Shown here: positions 26,914 to 35,404 of the stretch, piece after piece
Position numbering within the stretch: the first letter of the stretch is position 1
How the letters are laid out: every line of letters starts with the position of its first letter
NCBI RefSeq assembly: GCF_003113265.1
Contig: NZ_PUIV01000001.1
Coordinates: 372,001-436,000, forward strand
Reading direction: 5' to 3'
Origin: Methylosinus sporium
GTDB taxonomy: Bacteria > Pseudomonadota > Alphaproteobacteria > Rhizobiales > Beijerinckiaceae
DNA length: 64,000 nt
Notes under the pieces: generated by a model
The model's input: the letters and a program-made list of their open reading frames with translations, nothing else
What the model was told of the DNA's origin: nothing
Database searches by the model: none
Translations under genes and position numbers: made by a program

Positions 26914-29538
26914 ATGACAGCTTGCTCGAGCGCCGGTCGAGGATCGGCGGCGGTTGGTTTTGCAACCGTTCTGATCGCGGCATTTCTCGACGCCAAAGGC
27001 GCCTTCGCCGCCGATGTCGAAATCACCGCTAACGCGCCGAGCGTCAACCTCGACACCTTCACCGGAACGACAGCCCATATCAACGGCGGCGTGGCCATCG
27101 GCTCTTCGAGTCCGGCGATCGGCGCCACGCTCCAGGCATGGTCGGTGACCAATAAAGGCTCCGTCAGCGGCGGCAACACGGTGACGCTCGGCCAGGGCGG
27201 CGCGTTCCTCAACGCGAGCGGAGCGACCGTCACCGGCACGCTGACCGCCATGACGTTCGGCTACAAGCCGTTCGGCCTGCCTCCGGCGGGCGGCCCAGGC
27301 CATCTGGACAATTACGGAACGATCACCGGCGGCGCCGGCGAGGGCGTGACGATGTGGTTCGGAGGAACCGTCAATAATTTCGGCGGCGGAACGATCAAGA
27401 CCGACACCGGCCTGAACGCCGTTTCCATCGGGCAGGGGACGTCGCGCGTCCTTTTCAACGCCGGCTCGATACAGGCGACGAAGACGAGCGGCTTCAGCAC
27501 CGGCGTGCTCATGCAGGGCGGGCCCTCGGTCTTCACGAACGCCGTCGGCGGCGTGATCTTCGGCGACTATAATGGCGTCTACGCCAGCGCCAGCGCCGTC
27601 TTCACCTCCTTCGGCAACGCCGGCTCCATTTCCTCCCGGCGCGGACCGGCGGTCGAAGCCACCGGTGGCGGGACGATCGTCAACACCGGCGCGATCGGCT
27701 CGACGAACGCCGAGGGCATATTGATCCGCAACAATTCGAATGCCGACATCACCAATAGCGGCTCCATCAGCGGCGCCGTCAACGCGATCAGTTTCGCCGC
27801 CGGCGGCGGCGCAGCGACAGCGGCTGTCCATACGCTGCGGCTACAGACCGGGTCGACGCTCAACGGCAATGTATTGGGCGGCGCCAATACCGACAATCTC
27901 ATCCTCGAAGGCTCGGGCGCCGAAAGCATCGCGAAGTTCCAGAATTTCGAAACGCTCGCGATGAACGGCGCCGACTGGACGCTGACGGGAGCCGGCGCCT
28001 TCTCGCGCGGCGTGACGCTGACGAGCGGCGTGACGCATGTCGGCGGGCGGCTCACGAGCCCGGCGATCGAGGTGCGGAGCGGCGCGACGCTGACCGGCGC
28101 GGGCGTCGTCGCCGGCGCGGTCGCGAATTTCGGCAATGTGCGAATCGACAGCGGAACGTTCACGATCGAGGGCAATTACGTCCAGCAGGCGGGCTCCGCG
28201 CTGACCGTCGGCGTGACGCCGAGCGCGGCCGGCGCGCTCTCCGTCGCCGGGACCGCGACGATCAACGGCGGCGCGGTGCGCGCGCTGGCGGCGCAGGGGG
28301 ATTACGCGGCCAACGCCTCCTACACGATTCTGACCGCCGCGGGCGGGCGCTCCGGCGTTTTCGACGAGGCGACCACCGATCTCGCCTTCTACAGTCCGTC
28401 GCTGAGCTATGACGCGAACAACGTCTATCTGAAGCTCGTGCGCAACAGCGTCGATTTCTCGAACGTCGGCGGCACGCGCAATCAGGTCGCCGCAGGCCGA
28501 GCGCTGGAGCTCGCCGGCCTCGCGCATCCGATCGTCGCGCCCGCGCTGCTGCTGACGGCGGCCGAGGCGAGGGCCGCCTTCGACGGTCTCTCGGGTGAGA
28601 TCCATTCGAGCCTGCGCGCCCTGCTCGTCGATGAGAGCCGGATGCTGCGCGATGCGGTGCTCGAGCGGCAGCGGCAGGCGGTCTCCGGATCGACCGTCCC
28701 CGTCTTCGCGGTCTGGGCCCATGGCTTTGGCGATTGGGCGCGCCTCGGCGGCGACGGCAATGCCGCGACCGCGCGCATGAGCACGGCCGGAGGCCTCGCT
28801 GGCGTCGATATGGCGCTCGGCGATTCGCGATTGGGCGTCGCCGCCGGCGGCGGACACAGCGAGGCGCGCGTCGACTCCCGCGCCTCGACCGGCGACATGG
28901 AATCCGCTCATGTGGCCGTTTATGGCGACACGCGCGCCGCCGATCTCGGCTTGCGAGTCGGCGGCGCCTATTCTCATCACGATGTGACGACGATGCGCAG
29001 GATCGCCTTCCGCGGCTTCGCCGACGCCCCTCATGCCGACTATGGCGCGCATACCGCGCAGGCTTTCGGCGAGGCCTCCTATCGTGGCTTGTTCCGCGGC
29101 TTCTGGCCGTTCGAGGGGACGGAGGCCTTTGCCGGCGTCGCTCATGTGCGGGTGGCGAGCGATGGGTTTCGGGAGAGCGGCGGGTCCGCGGCCCTGACCG
29201 TCGCCGGAGCGCAGACCGCCACGACCTTCTCCTCCATCGGCGTCCGAGCGCGGACCTCTGCATGGACGATCGGAGCCGCGGCCGTCTCCGCCAGAGCGTC
29301 CTTCGCCTGGAGCCACGCTTTCGACCGCATCGTTCCGACGACCGGAATGTCCCTCGCTCCTGGATCCGCGCCGGTCTTCGTCGCCGGCGCGCCGCTCGCG
29401 GTCGACGCGCTGCTGATCGAGGCGGGGCTCGACGCCGCCGTCGCGCCCAATGCGCTCGCCTCGCTCGTCTATTCGTCCCGTCTCGCCTCCAGCGCGGAAG
29501 CTCATGCGCTGAAAGGGCGGTTCCTCTGGCAATTCTGA
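26914..29538 (+). CDS. Autotransporter (type Va secretion) with beta-helix passenger
   Basis: 874 residues preceded by GGAGGGG. The signal peptide ends in GAFA-AD (about residue 32). The passenger (about 35-560) is made of Gly/Asn/Thr-rich imperfect repeats such as NTGAIGSTNAEGILI and ITNSGSISGAVNAISF, typical of a right-handed beta-helix. The C-terminal ~270 residues form the autotransporter barrel (AVWAHGFGDWARLGGDGNAA onward) with the terminal aromatic motif LKGRFLWQF. It should be displayed or released at the outer membrane; adhesion is a family-based guess. It stands 91 nt after the luxR-type gene, separated by the lux-box-like site. Confidence 0.9.
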   Translation: MTACSSAGRGSAAVGFATVLIAAFLDAKGAFAADVEITANAPSVNLDTFTGTTAHINGGVAIGSSSPAIGATLQAWSVTNKGSVSGGNTVTLGQGGAFLNASGATVTGTLTAMTFGYKPFGLPPAGGPGHLDNYGTITGGAGEGVTMWFGGTVNNFGGGTIKTDTGLNAVSIGQGTSRVLFNAGSIQATKTSGFSTGVLMQGGPSVFTNAVGGVIFGDYNGVYASASAVFTSFGNAGSISSRRGPAVEATGGGTIVNTGAIGSTNAEGILIRNNSNADITNSGSISGAVNAISFAAGGGAATAAVHTLRLQTGSTLNGNVLGGANTDNLILEGSGAESIAKFQNFETLAMNGADWTLTGAGAFSRGVTLTSGVTHVGGRLTSPAIEVRSGATLTGAGVVAGAVANFGNVRIDSGTFTIEGNYVQQAGSALTVGVTPSAAGALSVAGTATINGGAVRALAAQGDYAANASYTILTAAGGRSGVFDEATTDLAFYSPSLSYDANNVYLKLVRNSVDFSNVGGTRNQVAAGRALELAGLAHPIVAPALLLTAAEARAAFDGLSGEIHSSLRALLVDESRMLRDAVLERQRQAVSGSTVPVFAVWAHGFGDWARLGGDGNAATARMSTAGGLAGVDMALGDSRLGVAAGGGHSEARVDSRASTGDMESAHVAVYGDTRAADLGLRVGGAYSHHDVTTMRRIAFRGFADAPHADYGAHTAQAFGEASYRGLFRGFWPFEGTEAFAGVAHVRVASDGFRESGGSAALTVAGAQTATTFSSIGVRARTSAWTIGAAAVSARASFAWSHAFDRIVPTTGMSLAPGSAPVFVAGAPLAVDALLIEAGLDAAVAPNALASLVYSSRLASSAEAHALKGRFLWQF

Positions 29539-29664
29539 GGTGGGGACGCTACGTCCTGCCGCCCCCGCTTGATCGTGTCGAGCTTCGGCTCCATATACGG
29601 CCCCGAGGCGCCGACGCCGGGCCTCGCAGATTTTTCGCACGAGAAGCGCCGCGAGGGCTTCGTA

Positions 29665-30108
29665 ATGGCACGACTGCCGACGCTGAATTCCCCCTTCCTC
29701 CTGGGGTTCGACGAAATCGAACGCGCGCTGGATCGCGTCACACGCTCGGGCTCCGATGGTTATCCGCCCTATAATATCGAGAGGCTGCCGGGCGCCGATT
29801 CTCGTCCCGATCGGCTGCGGCTGACGCTGGCCGTCGCCGGCTTCACGCGCGAGCAACTGGAGATTTCGCTCGAGGAGAGCCAGCTCGTCATTCGCGGCAA
29901 GCAGCTGGAGGACGATCGCGAGCGGCAGTTCCTGCATCGCGGCATCGCCGCGCGGCAGTTCCAGCGCGCCTTTCTGCTGGCCGAGGGGATGCAGGTGCTG
30001 GGCGCCGATCTCGTCAACGGGCTCTTGTCCATCGATCTGGTGCGGCCGGAGCCGGAGCGCGTCATTCGCAAGATCGACATAACGACGCCGGAGGAGCCGG
30101 CCAAATGA
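29665..30108 (+). CDS. Hsp20-family small heat-shock protein
   Basis: 147 residues from the ATG at 29665. The alpha-crystallin domain spans about residues 37-130 (YNIERLPGADSRPDRLRLTLAVAG; IRGKQ; FQRAFLLAEGMQVLGADLVNGLLSIDL), with N-terminal NSPFLLGFDEIERALDRV typical of the IbpA-like rhizobial class. The protein holds unfolding clients for refolding. The in-frame stretch upstream (from 29569) has no ribosome-binding site and no family match. A clear terminator follows. Confidence 0.92.
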   Translation: MARLPTLNSPFLLGFDEIERALDRVTRSGSDGYPPYNIERLPGADSRPDRLRLTLAVAGFTREQLEISLEESQLVIRGKQLEDDRERQFLHRGIAARQFQRAFLLAEGMQVLGADLVNGLLSIDLVRPEPERVIRKIDITTPEEPAK

Positions 30109-30109
30109 A

Positions 30110-30133
30110 AAGGGGCGCCTCGCGGCGCCCCTT
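30110..30133. terminator. Terminator after the Hsp20 gene
   Basis: The 10-bp arms AAGGGGCGCC and GGCGCCCCTT pair perfectly around TCGC, directly after the stop codon, followed by CCTCTTC. It lies between convergent genes. Confidence 0.8.
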
Positions 30134-30175
30134 CCTCTTCGCGGGTCTTTTCGAGGGAATGTCGGGGGAATTCGT

Positions 30176-31312
30176 TCAGCCGGTCGTCTGCTCTTCCTGC
30201 TCGCGCACGGTCATGGCGTTGCCGTGCCAGACGAAATCGTCGAAGAGGCAGGCGTCCACGAACATCACCGGCAGCAGAATGTCGCGCGTCAGCAGCGCCA
30301 GCGGGGTCAGCCGCGAGAGCCGCCAGCCGGCGATGCGGGCGAGGAGGCATTCCGCGCCATAGAGCCCGGCGAGGATCGCGCCCGCCGTCAACGCCACATT
30401 GGCGTCGAGCAGATGCGCGGCGTAAGCGCCCGTCACCACGGGCATGAAGCTGCCGTTCATGAATTCCGGCGCGAAATAGGCGGGGAAGGTGACGCGGCGC
30501 AGACGCGCCCAGCGCACATGGCGGGAGTAGACCTCATGCGCCGTGCGATGGCCGAGCGGCTGCTCGAAGGGCATGTCGACGAGCCGCACCTTCATCTTCT
30601 GCGCGCGGATGATCTTGGTGGAGGCGGCGTCCTCGGCGATCTCGGCGCCGAGAGCGCGAATGCCGCCGGCGCGCTCCAGCACCTCGCGGCGCCACATCAT
30701 ATTCTTGCCTTGCGCGAAGCCGATGCCGACCGCCTCCGCCCCATATTGCCAGCGCGCCTGGAAGGTGTTGAGGAAAGCGCATTCCACTTCCGCCCAAAAG
30801 CCCTTGGGGCGAGAGCCGATCGGCATGGAGATGGACAGCGCCGTGTCGTCGCGGAAGGCGGCGAGCATGGTCTGAATATAGTCGGGCGGCAGCAGCGCAT
30901 TCGAGTCGGCCAGCACCACCCAGGCGTAGCGCGCGGCGTCCCAGCCCTTGACGCAATTGTTGAGCTTGGGATTGACGCTCACATAATCGTCGCCGACGAG
31001 CAGCCGAGCGGAAATCTGCGGATGCGCGGCGATCATCCGCTCGACCAGCGGAATCACCGGATCATTGGCGCATTGCACGCAGAAGAGCACCTCGTAGCGG
31101 GGATAATCCAGCGCGAAGGTGGAGCCGAGCGTCTCCTCGCTGAAGGTCTCCAGTCCGCGCAGAGGCCGCACGATGCTCACCGGCGGCGCATGGGCCGGAA
31201 CGCGCAGATTGCGAGGGCGGGCTTTGCAGCGAAAGGCGGCGATGGCGATGCTGGAAAGGTTGAGCGTGAGCAGCGTCGCGCAAAAGGCGGCGCACACATA
31301 GGCCATAATCAT
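30176..31312 (-). CDS. GT21-type (ceramide glucosyltransferase-like) glycosyltransferase
   Basis: 378 residues with an N-terminal membrane helix (MAYVCAAFCATLLTLNLSS) and two or more C-terminal helices. The catalytic core has the family series: SIVRPLRGLE, ...ANDPVIPLVERM, D..VSVNPKLNNCVKG, VLADSNALLPPDY (the D2 region), EDAASTKIIR (D3) and SRHVRWARLRR matching (Q/R)XXRW. These are the marks of GT21 enzymes that glycosylate ceramide or comparable lipids, and of the related hopanoid-associated HpnI. The lipid acceptor is not known. It is convergent with the Hsp20 gene and divergent from gltX. Confidence 0.8.
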   Translation of the reverse strand: MIMAYVCAAFCATLLTLNLSSIAIAAFRCKARPRNLRVPAHAPPVSIVRPLRGLETFSEETLGSTFALDYPRYEVLFCVQCANDPVIPLVERMIAAHPQISARLLVGDDYVSVNPKLNNCVKGWDAARYAWVVLADSNALLPPDYIQTMLAAFRDDTALSISMPIGSRPKGFWAEVECAFLNTFQARWQYGAEAVGIGFAQGKNMMWRREVLERAGGIRALGAEIAEDAASTKIIRAQKMKVRLVDMPFEQPLGHRTAHEVYSRHVRWARLRRVTFPAYFAPEFMNGSFMPVVTGAYAAHLLDANVALTAGAILAGLYGAECLLARIAGWRLSRLTPLALLTRDILLPVMFVDACLFDDFVWHGNAMTVREQEEQTTG

Positions 31313-31518
31313 GCGTGTTCCCTGCCTGTCACTTGCGGGATTCGAGACGGGCGGCGGCGGCGCTCTGCGCCGGCGGTCGGCGACGGCTGCGCAGCCCCGG
31401 GGCGGGCCAGACCGATATTCCGCCTGACAAGGAGCTCAGCTCTTGGCAAAAGGGGGGCGGCGCGAGAATCTTTTCGCGTCGCGCGGCCCTCGCATTCTCC
31501 TCCTGCCGAAGTTTGCTC

Positions 31519-32865
31519 ATGACCACTCCGATCGTTCGCTTCGCGCCCTCGCCGACCGGCCGCATCCATATCGGCAATGCGCGTCCGGCCCTGCTGAACT
31601 ATTTGTACGCCCTCTCCCACCATGGAAGATTCGTGCTGCGATTCGATGACACCGATTTCGCCCGCTCGCGCGAGGAGTTCGCGCAGGCGATCGAGGTCGA
31701 TCTCGCCTGGCTCGGCGTGCGGCCGGATGTGGTGGTGCGGCAGTCGCAGCGCGTCGCGCGCTATGAGGCGGCGGCGGCGCGCCTCGAGGCGGCCGGCCTG
31801 CTCTATCCCTGCTACGAGACGCCGGAGGAATTGGAGAAGCGCCGCAAATTGCAGCAGGCGCGCGGCCTGCCGCCCGTCTATGACCGCGCCGCGCTGAAGC
31901 TCTCGCTCGAGGAGCGAGCGCGGCTCGCGGCGGAGGGGCGCAAGCCGCATTGGCGTTTCAAGCTGCCGGACGGCGTCGTCGAATGGCGCGATCTCGTGCG
32001 CGGCGATTGCGCGATCGATTGCGCCACTCTGTCCGATCCGGTGCTGCTGCGCGAGGACGGCAGCTTTCTCTACACGCTCCCTTCCGTGGTGGACGACATA
32101 GAGCTCGCCATCTCCCATGTGATTCGCGGCGAGGATCATGTGACCAATACCGCGGTGCAGATTCGCCTGTTCCAGGCGCTGGCGCCGGAGCGGCCGGCTC
32201 CGATCTTCGCGCATCACAATCTTCTCGTCGGCGGGACCGGCGAGGCGCTCTCCAAGCGCACCGGCTCGCTCGCCATCGCCTCGCTGCGGGAGGAGGGCTA
32301 TGAGGCCCTCGCCGTGGCGGCGCTCGCCGTGCTCACCGGCTCCTCGGACAGCGTCCATGCGGTCCGCTCGCTCGGCGATCTCGCGCATTCATTCGATCTC
32401 GCGCATCTCTCGCGCAACGCCGCGCGCTTCGATCCCGCCGATTTGGGTCCGCTCACTCATCGCACTCTGGCGTTATTGGACTATGACGACGTCCGCGAAC
32501 GGCTGGAGGCGCATGACATCGTCGGCTTCAAGGCCGAGCCTTTTTGGCGCGCGGTGCGGGGGAATTTGACGCGCTTCGCCGATGTGCTGGACTGGTGGCG
32601 CGTCGTCGAGGGCGAGATCGCGCCGATCCGCGAGGATGCGGAGTTTTTGGCCGAGGCGCTGGCGCTGCTGCCCGCCGAGCCCTGGGACGAGGCGACATGG
32701 TCCGGCTGGACCAGCGCCGTCAAGGCGGGCACGGGCCGCAAGGGCAAGGCGCTGTTTCATCCATTGCGCGTCGCGCTCACGGGCGCGGAGAATGGGCCGG
32801 AACTATCGCTGCTGCTGCCGCTGATCGGCCATGCGCGGGCGACGGCGCGGCTGTCGGGAGCTTGA
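31519..32865 (+). CDS. gltX: Glutamyl-tRNA synthetase
   Basis: 448 residues from the ATG at 31519 (MTTPIVRFAPSPTGRIHIGNARPALLNYL). Class I motifs: HIGN (the HIGH box) near residue 17 and ALSKRTG (the KMSKS box) near residue 237; VIRGEDHVTNTAVQI lies between. It charges tRNA-Glu, or could act as the second GluRS of alphaproteobacteria that supplies the Gln-tRNA route; which copy this is cannot be told here. The 206-nt gap upstream, divergent from the glycosyltransferase, has no other gene. Confidence 0.94.
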   Translation: MTTPIVRFAPSPTGRIHIGNARPALLNYLYALSHHGRFVLRFDDTDFARSREEFAQAIEVDLAWLGVRPDVVVRQSQRVARYEAAAARLEAAGLLYPCYETPEELEKRRKLQQARGLPPVYDRAALKLSLEERARLAAEGRKPHWRFKLPDGVVEWRDLVRGDCAIDCATLSDPVLLREDGSFLYTLPSVVDDIELAISHVIRGEDHVTNTAVQIRLFQALAPERPAPIFAHHNLLVGGTGEALSKRTGSLAIASLREEGYEALAVAALAVLTGSSDSVHAVRSLGDLAHSFDLAHLSRNAARFDPADLGPLTHRTLALLDYDDVRERLEAHDIVGFKAEPFWRAVRGNLTRFADVLDWWRVVEGEIAPIREDAEFLAEALALLPAEPWDEATWSGWTSAVKAGTGRKGKALFHPLRVALTGAENGPELSLLLPLIGHARATARLSGA

Positions 32866-32984
32866 CGGCTACACGACCTTGACGTTGCCAGTTCAGGGAT
32901 GCTCTAATCTTGATGACGACTCGTTGTGGTTGCCCAGGCGGGCACGCCTTTTGTAGACGGTCGTCGGAAAACAAGGAGATTACC

Positions 32985-34145
32985 ATGGCTTCGATCGAAA
33001 AGTCTCGCGATTACCTTTTCCCCTATCTTAGCTGCCGAAATATCAGCGCGCCCGAGGACGATCGGCAAAGTCGAAAGGTTTACGCGGGACACGCGCCCTC
33101 AACGTCGGTTCTTGATCTTGAAGACAATGAAAACGTTAGAGAGTATTTGGTTGATGCGAAGGGTAAACAGAAAAGGACTCCGACGCTCGTTCATCAGGCA
33201 ATTCGTAAGACGTTGCGGGACACGCCGGATCAATTCAGTATCCTAAACGGCGGAATGGTGATTGTTGCGCGTGGAGCAGTTGTCGATGACAAGGAAAAAG
33301 TGATACGACTAAAGCATCCAAGTATTATTAACGGCTCGCAGACCCAGGGGGAATTACGGCGTTATTTTGAGCAAGCAAATGGGACTCCCGATGATGTTCC
33401 TAGTGTTAAGTATGAGCTCATTGTAACGGATGATGATGACCTGATTGCAGAGATTTCTATTGCGCGAAATTTCCAAAATGATGTGCGCGCTATTTCGATC
33501 GCGGGCAGACGCGGACAGCTCGATGACTTAGAGCGTGCGGTCCGCTTGGCTGTGCCGAACGCGAAGCTAAGAAAATCGGAAACGGATCTAATTTCTGACG
33601 GGGAGTTTCTCGATACGGAGAAACTAATTCAGGTTATATTCGCATTGCTGCCTGCGCAGATATTGGGCCAAATAGACCCACAGATCGAAGCATCGAACAA
33701 GGTTTTTACTTACAGTCAAAAAACTAGATGCTTGAAGCTGTTTCAGAAGATCGTAGAGGATGGGCCCGGTGAGGTGTATGACTGTTGTCTTGACTTGGCG
33801 CCGATAGCGTGGAAATTGTACGAAAAATGGAAGAGTCATCAGGGATTTCGCGGTACCCGTATTCGCTCAATAGAGCGTGATAATGGGGAGATCGTGGAGG
33901 TTCCGGACGGTGTGATCTTCCCGATTTTGGCCGCGCATTCAGCTTTCGTGGGGCGGGCGAAGCGTGGAACATGGGTAATAAACAAGCCAACGGAATTTAG
34001 CGACAATGAACTTATAGAGTCTGCTAAGCAGGCGTACATGGACATAGCCGCCCATAACCCGCAAACGATGGGAAAAAGTAAGGCCTGCTATTCAACGCTT
34101 TTCCGGATCACAAATATTTATGCTCGGCTAAGTGCTAGAGTCTAG
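32985..34145 (+). CDS. AIPR-family (abortive infection phage resistance) protein
   Basis: 386 residues from the ATG at 32985, preceded by a perfect AAGGAG at 7 nt spacing; the open frame continues upstream without a better start. The AIPR signature pattern is present: a first NGG block (FSILNGGMVIVARGAVVDD, ~90-108) and then IRLKHPSIINGSQTQGELRRY (~118-138, the canonical NGxQT motif), then ISIARNFQNDVRAISI. AIPR proteins are tied to abortive phage defence in other bacteria; the mechanism is unsettled. Base composition is visibly more AT-rich than both neighbours, with codons such as TTA, AAT and ATA, pointing to recent acquisition. No partner gene is adjacent, so it is either a stand-alone system or a remnant. 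Confidence 0.75.
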   Translation: MASIEKSRDYLFPYLSCRNISAPEDDRQSRKVYAGHAPSTSVLDLEDNENVREYLVDAKGKQKRTPTLVHQAIRKTLRDTPDQFSILNGGMVIVARGAVVDDKEKVIRLKHPSIINGSQTQGELRRYFEQANGTPDDVPSVKYELIVTDDDDLIAEISIARNFQNDVRAISIAGRRGQLDDLERAVRLAVPNAKLRKSETDLISDGEFLDTEKLIQVIFALLPAQILGQIDPQIEASNKVFTYSQKTRCLKLFQKIVEDGPGEVYDCCLDLAPIAWKLYEKWKSHQGFRGTRIRSIERDNGEIVEVPDGVIFPILAAHSAFVGRAKRGTWVINKPTEFSDNELIESAKQAYMDIAAHNPQTMGKSKACYSTLFRITNIYARLSARV

Positions 34146-34185
34146 ACCACAAATTTTTCGCGGATGGCGATAGCCTTTACGAATG

Positions 34186-34213
34186 CTCGCCTGAGTTATA
34201 TAACTCAGGCGAG
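34186..34213. terminator. Perfect 28-nt palindrome between convergent genes
   Basis: The half-site CTCGCCTGAGTTAT is followed directly by its exact reverse complement, with no spacer. As RNA it makes a 12-bp stem with a TATA loop, followed by TTCTCTC, so a bidirectional terminator is likely. It marks the boundary between the AT-rich AIPR gene and native sequence. Confidence 0.65.
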
Positions 34214-34218
34214 TTCTC

Positions 34219-34557
34219 TCAAAAACACCGCACCTGCGCCTCGGCCTGGGCGCGGCGCAACTCCTCCAGCGCCTCCTTGGCGAGGCGCGAGTTACGGAAC
34301 AGCGAGCCGATCTGCCCGACTTGCTGATCCATGCTGGCGACCGTCTCGGCCGAGACATAGCGCTCATAGGGCAATAGGGAGGCGACGATGTCGATGGAAC
34401 AGGAGCATTGTTCCAGCGCCTGCCGCGAATCGCCATTGGCCTTCATGCAGCCGAACACATAATCCGCCCGCGCCGAGGTCGGATAATCATTGAGATCGGC
34501 GGCGCGCGCCGGAAGCGCGGCGGCGAGGGCGAGCAGAAACGCGGCGGGACGGAGCAT
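34219..34557 (-). CDS. Secreted Cys-containing protein, unknown function
   Basis: 112 residues with a clear signal peptide (MLRPAAFLLALAAALPARA-AD). The mature part has conserved-looking cysteines in VFGCMKANGDSRQALEQCSCSIDIVASLLPYE and a C-terminal VRCF. The CxCS and final Cys suggest disulfides in the periplasm. I have the impression of similar small proteins in methylotrophic Alphaproteobacteria but cannot name the family or verify it. It may be expressed alone; the TrpF-like gene upstream is 78 nt away on the same strand. Confidence 0.7.
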   Translation of the reverse strand: MLRPAAFLLALAAALPARAADLNDYPTSARADYVFGCMKANGDSRQALEQCSCSIDIVASLLPYERYVSAETVASMDQQVGQIGSLFRNSRLAKEALEELRRAQAEAQVRCF

Positions 34558-34635
34558 GAGGGTCGATCCTGCGAGAGGCGAATGACCTTTCTGGCCTAGC
34601 GCAGAGAGGCGACGGCTCGCAAGCGCGATCGCGCG

Positions 34636-35298
34636 TCAGCTCTCGTCCGCCGCGCGCACGGCGCGCATGAAATCGCGCAGCGCCGTGAGGTCGAGCGCGC
34701 CATTTCGCCGTACCCCGGAACATACGTCGACGCCGAAGGGACGGACGCGCCGGATCGCCTCGCCGACATTGCCGGCGTCGAGGCCGCCGGCGAGGAAGAC
34801 GGGCCTCGGGCTCGCCGCGACGAAAGCCGCGCTGATCGACCAATCGTGGGTGCGGCCGGTGCCGCCGAGTTCCGGCGTGGCGGCGCCGGGGCGGCCCGAA
34901 TCGAGCAGAAAGGCATGAACGAAGGGGCTGTAGGCCGGAACGAGATCCAGCGCCTGCGGGCCTTCTACATGAATCACCTGAACGCGCCTTATGTGCGGCC
35001 GAAGCCTCGCCAGTTCCGCGGCGTCGCCGGCGGCGATGTGAGAGACAATCTGCACCGTCGTGGGCCTGGTGCGATCGATATGGGCGGCGATCGACGCGGC
35101 GCTCGTTTCGCTGGTGAGGAGAAAGGTCGAGATCGCCGGCGGAGAGGCGGCGGCGATATCGGCGATCAATTCGTCGGCGATGGGGCCGGGTCCCGAGGGC
35201 ATGGCTGCGACGAGTCCGAGCGCATCCGCTCCGGCGCTGATCGCCAATTCCGCTTCGCGCGGCGATCCGATGCAGCAGATTTTAACTCTGGTTCTCAT
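34636..35298 (-). CDS. TrpF-like (phosphoribosylanthranilate isomerase) protein
   Basis: 220 residues with a TrpF-type TIM barrel. VKIC near the N-terminus keeps the catalytic Cys, although the next residue is Cys instead of the usual Gly. LLDSG...LGGTGRTHDWS keeps the catalytic Asp, and PVFLAGGLDAGNVGEAIRRVRPFGVDVCSGVR is the phosphate-binding C-terminal half. The N-terminal half (GLVAAMPSGPGPIADELI) departs from the canonical LGFVF-x-SPR segment. No other trp genes are near. It may be a paralogue with a different sugar-phosphate substrate, or the real TrpF. Confidence 0.8.
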   Translation of the reverse strand: MRTRVKICCIGSPREAELAISAGADALGLVAAMPSGPGPIADELIADIAAASPPAISTFLLTSETSAASIAAHIDRTRPTTVQIVSHIAAGDAAELARLRPHIRRVQVIHVEGPQALDLVPAYSPFVHAFLLDSGRPGAATPELGGTGRTHDWSISAAFVAASPRPVFLAGGLDAGNVGEAIRRVRPFGVDVCSGVRRNGALDLTALRDFMRAVRAADES

Positions 35299-35369
35299 CT
35301 TATTTCCCGCCGTGCGGCGCTATCATGTGGCGCCGGAGCCCGGCGGTCACGCCGCTGTCCAGCCGGCGC

Positions 35370-35398
35370 TTGACAAAAATAATTAGGAATCCTAATTA
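35370..35398 (+). promoter_or_regulatory. Promoter and overlapping palindromic operator of the MarR gene
   Basis: TTGACA (35370-35375), a 17-nt spacer and TAATTA (35393-35398) form a good sigma-70 promoter. TAATTAGGAATCCTAATTA (35380-35398) is a perfect 9-1-9 palindrome lying between and over the two boxes, as expected for MarR autorepression. A start site 6-7 nt after the -10 would fall on the ATG at 35405, so the transcript is probably leaderless. Confidence 0.75.
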
Positions 35399-35404
35399 AA
35401 TTCC

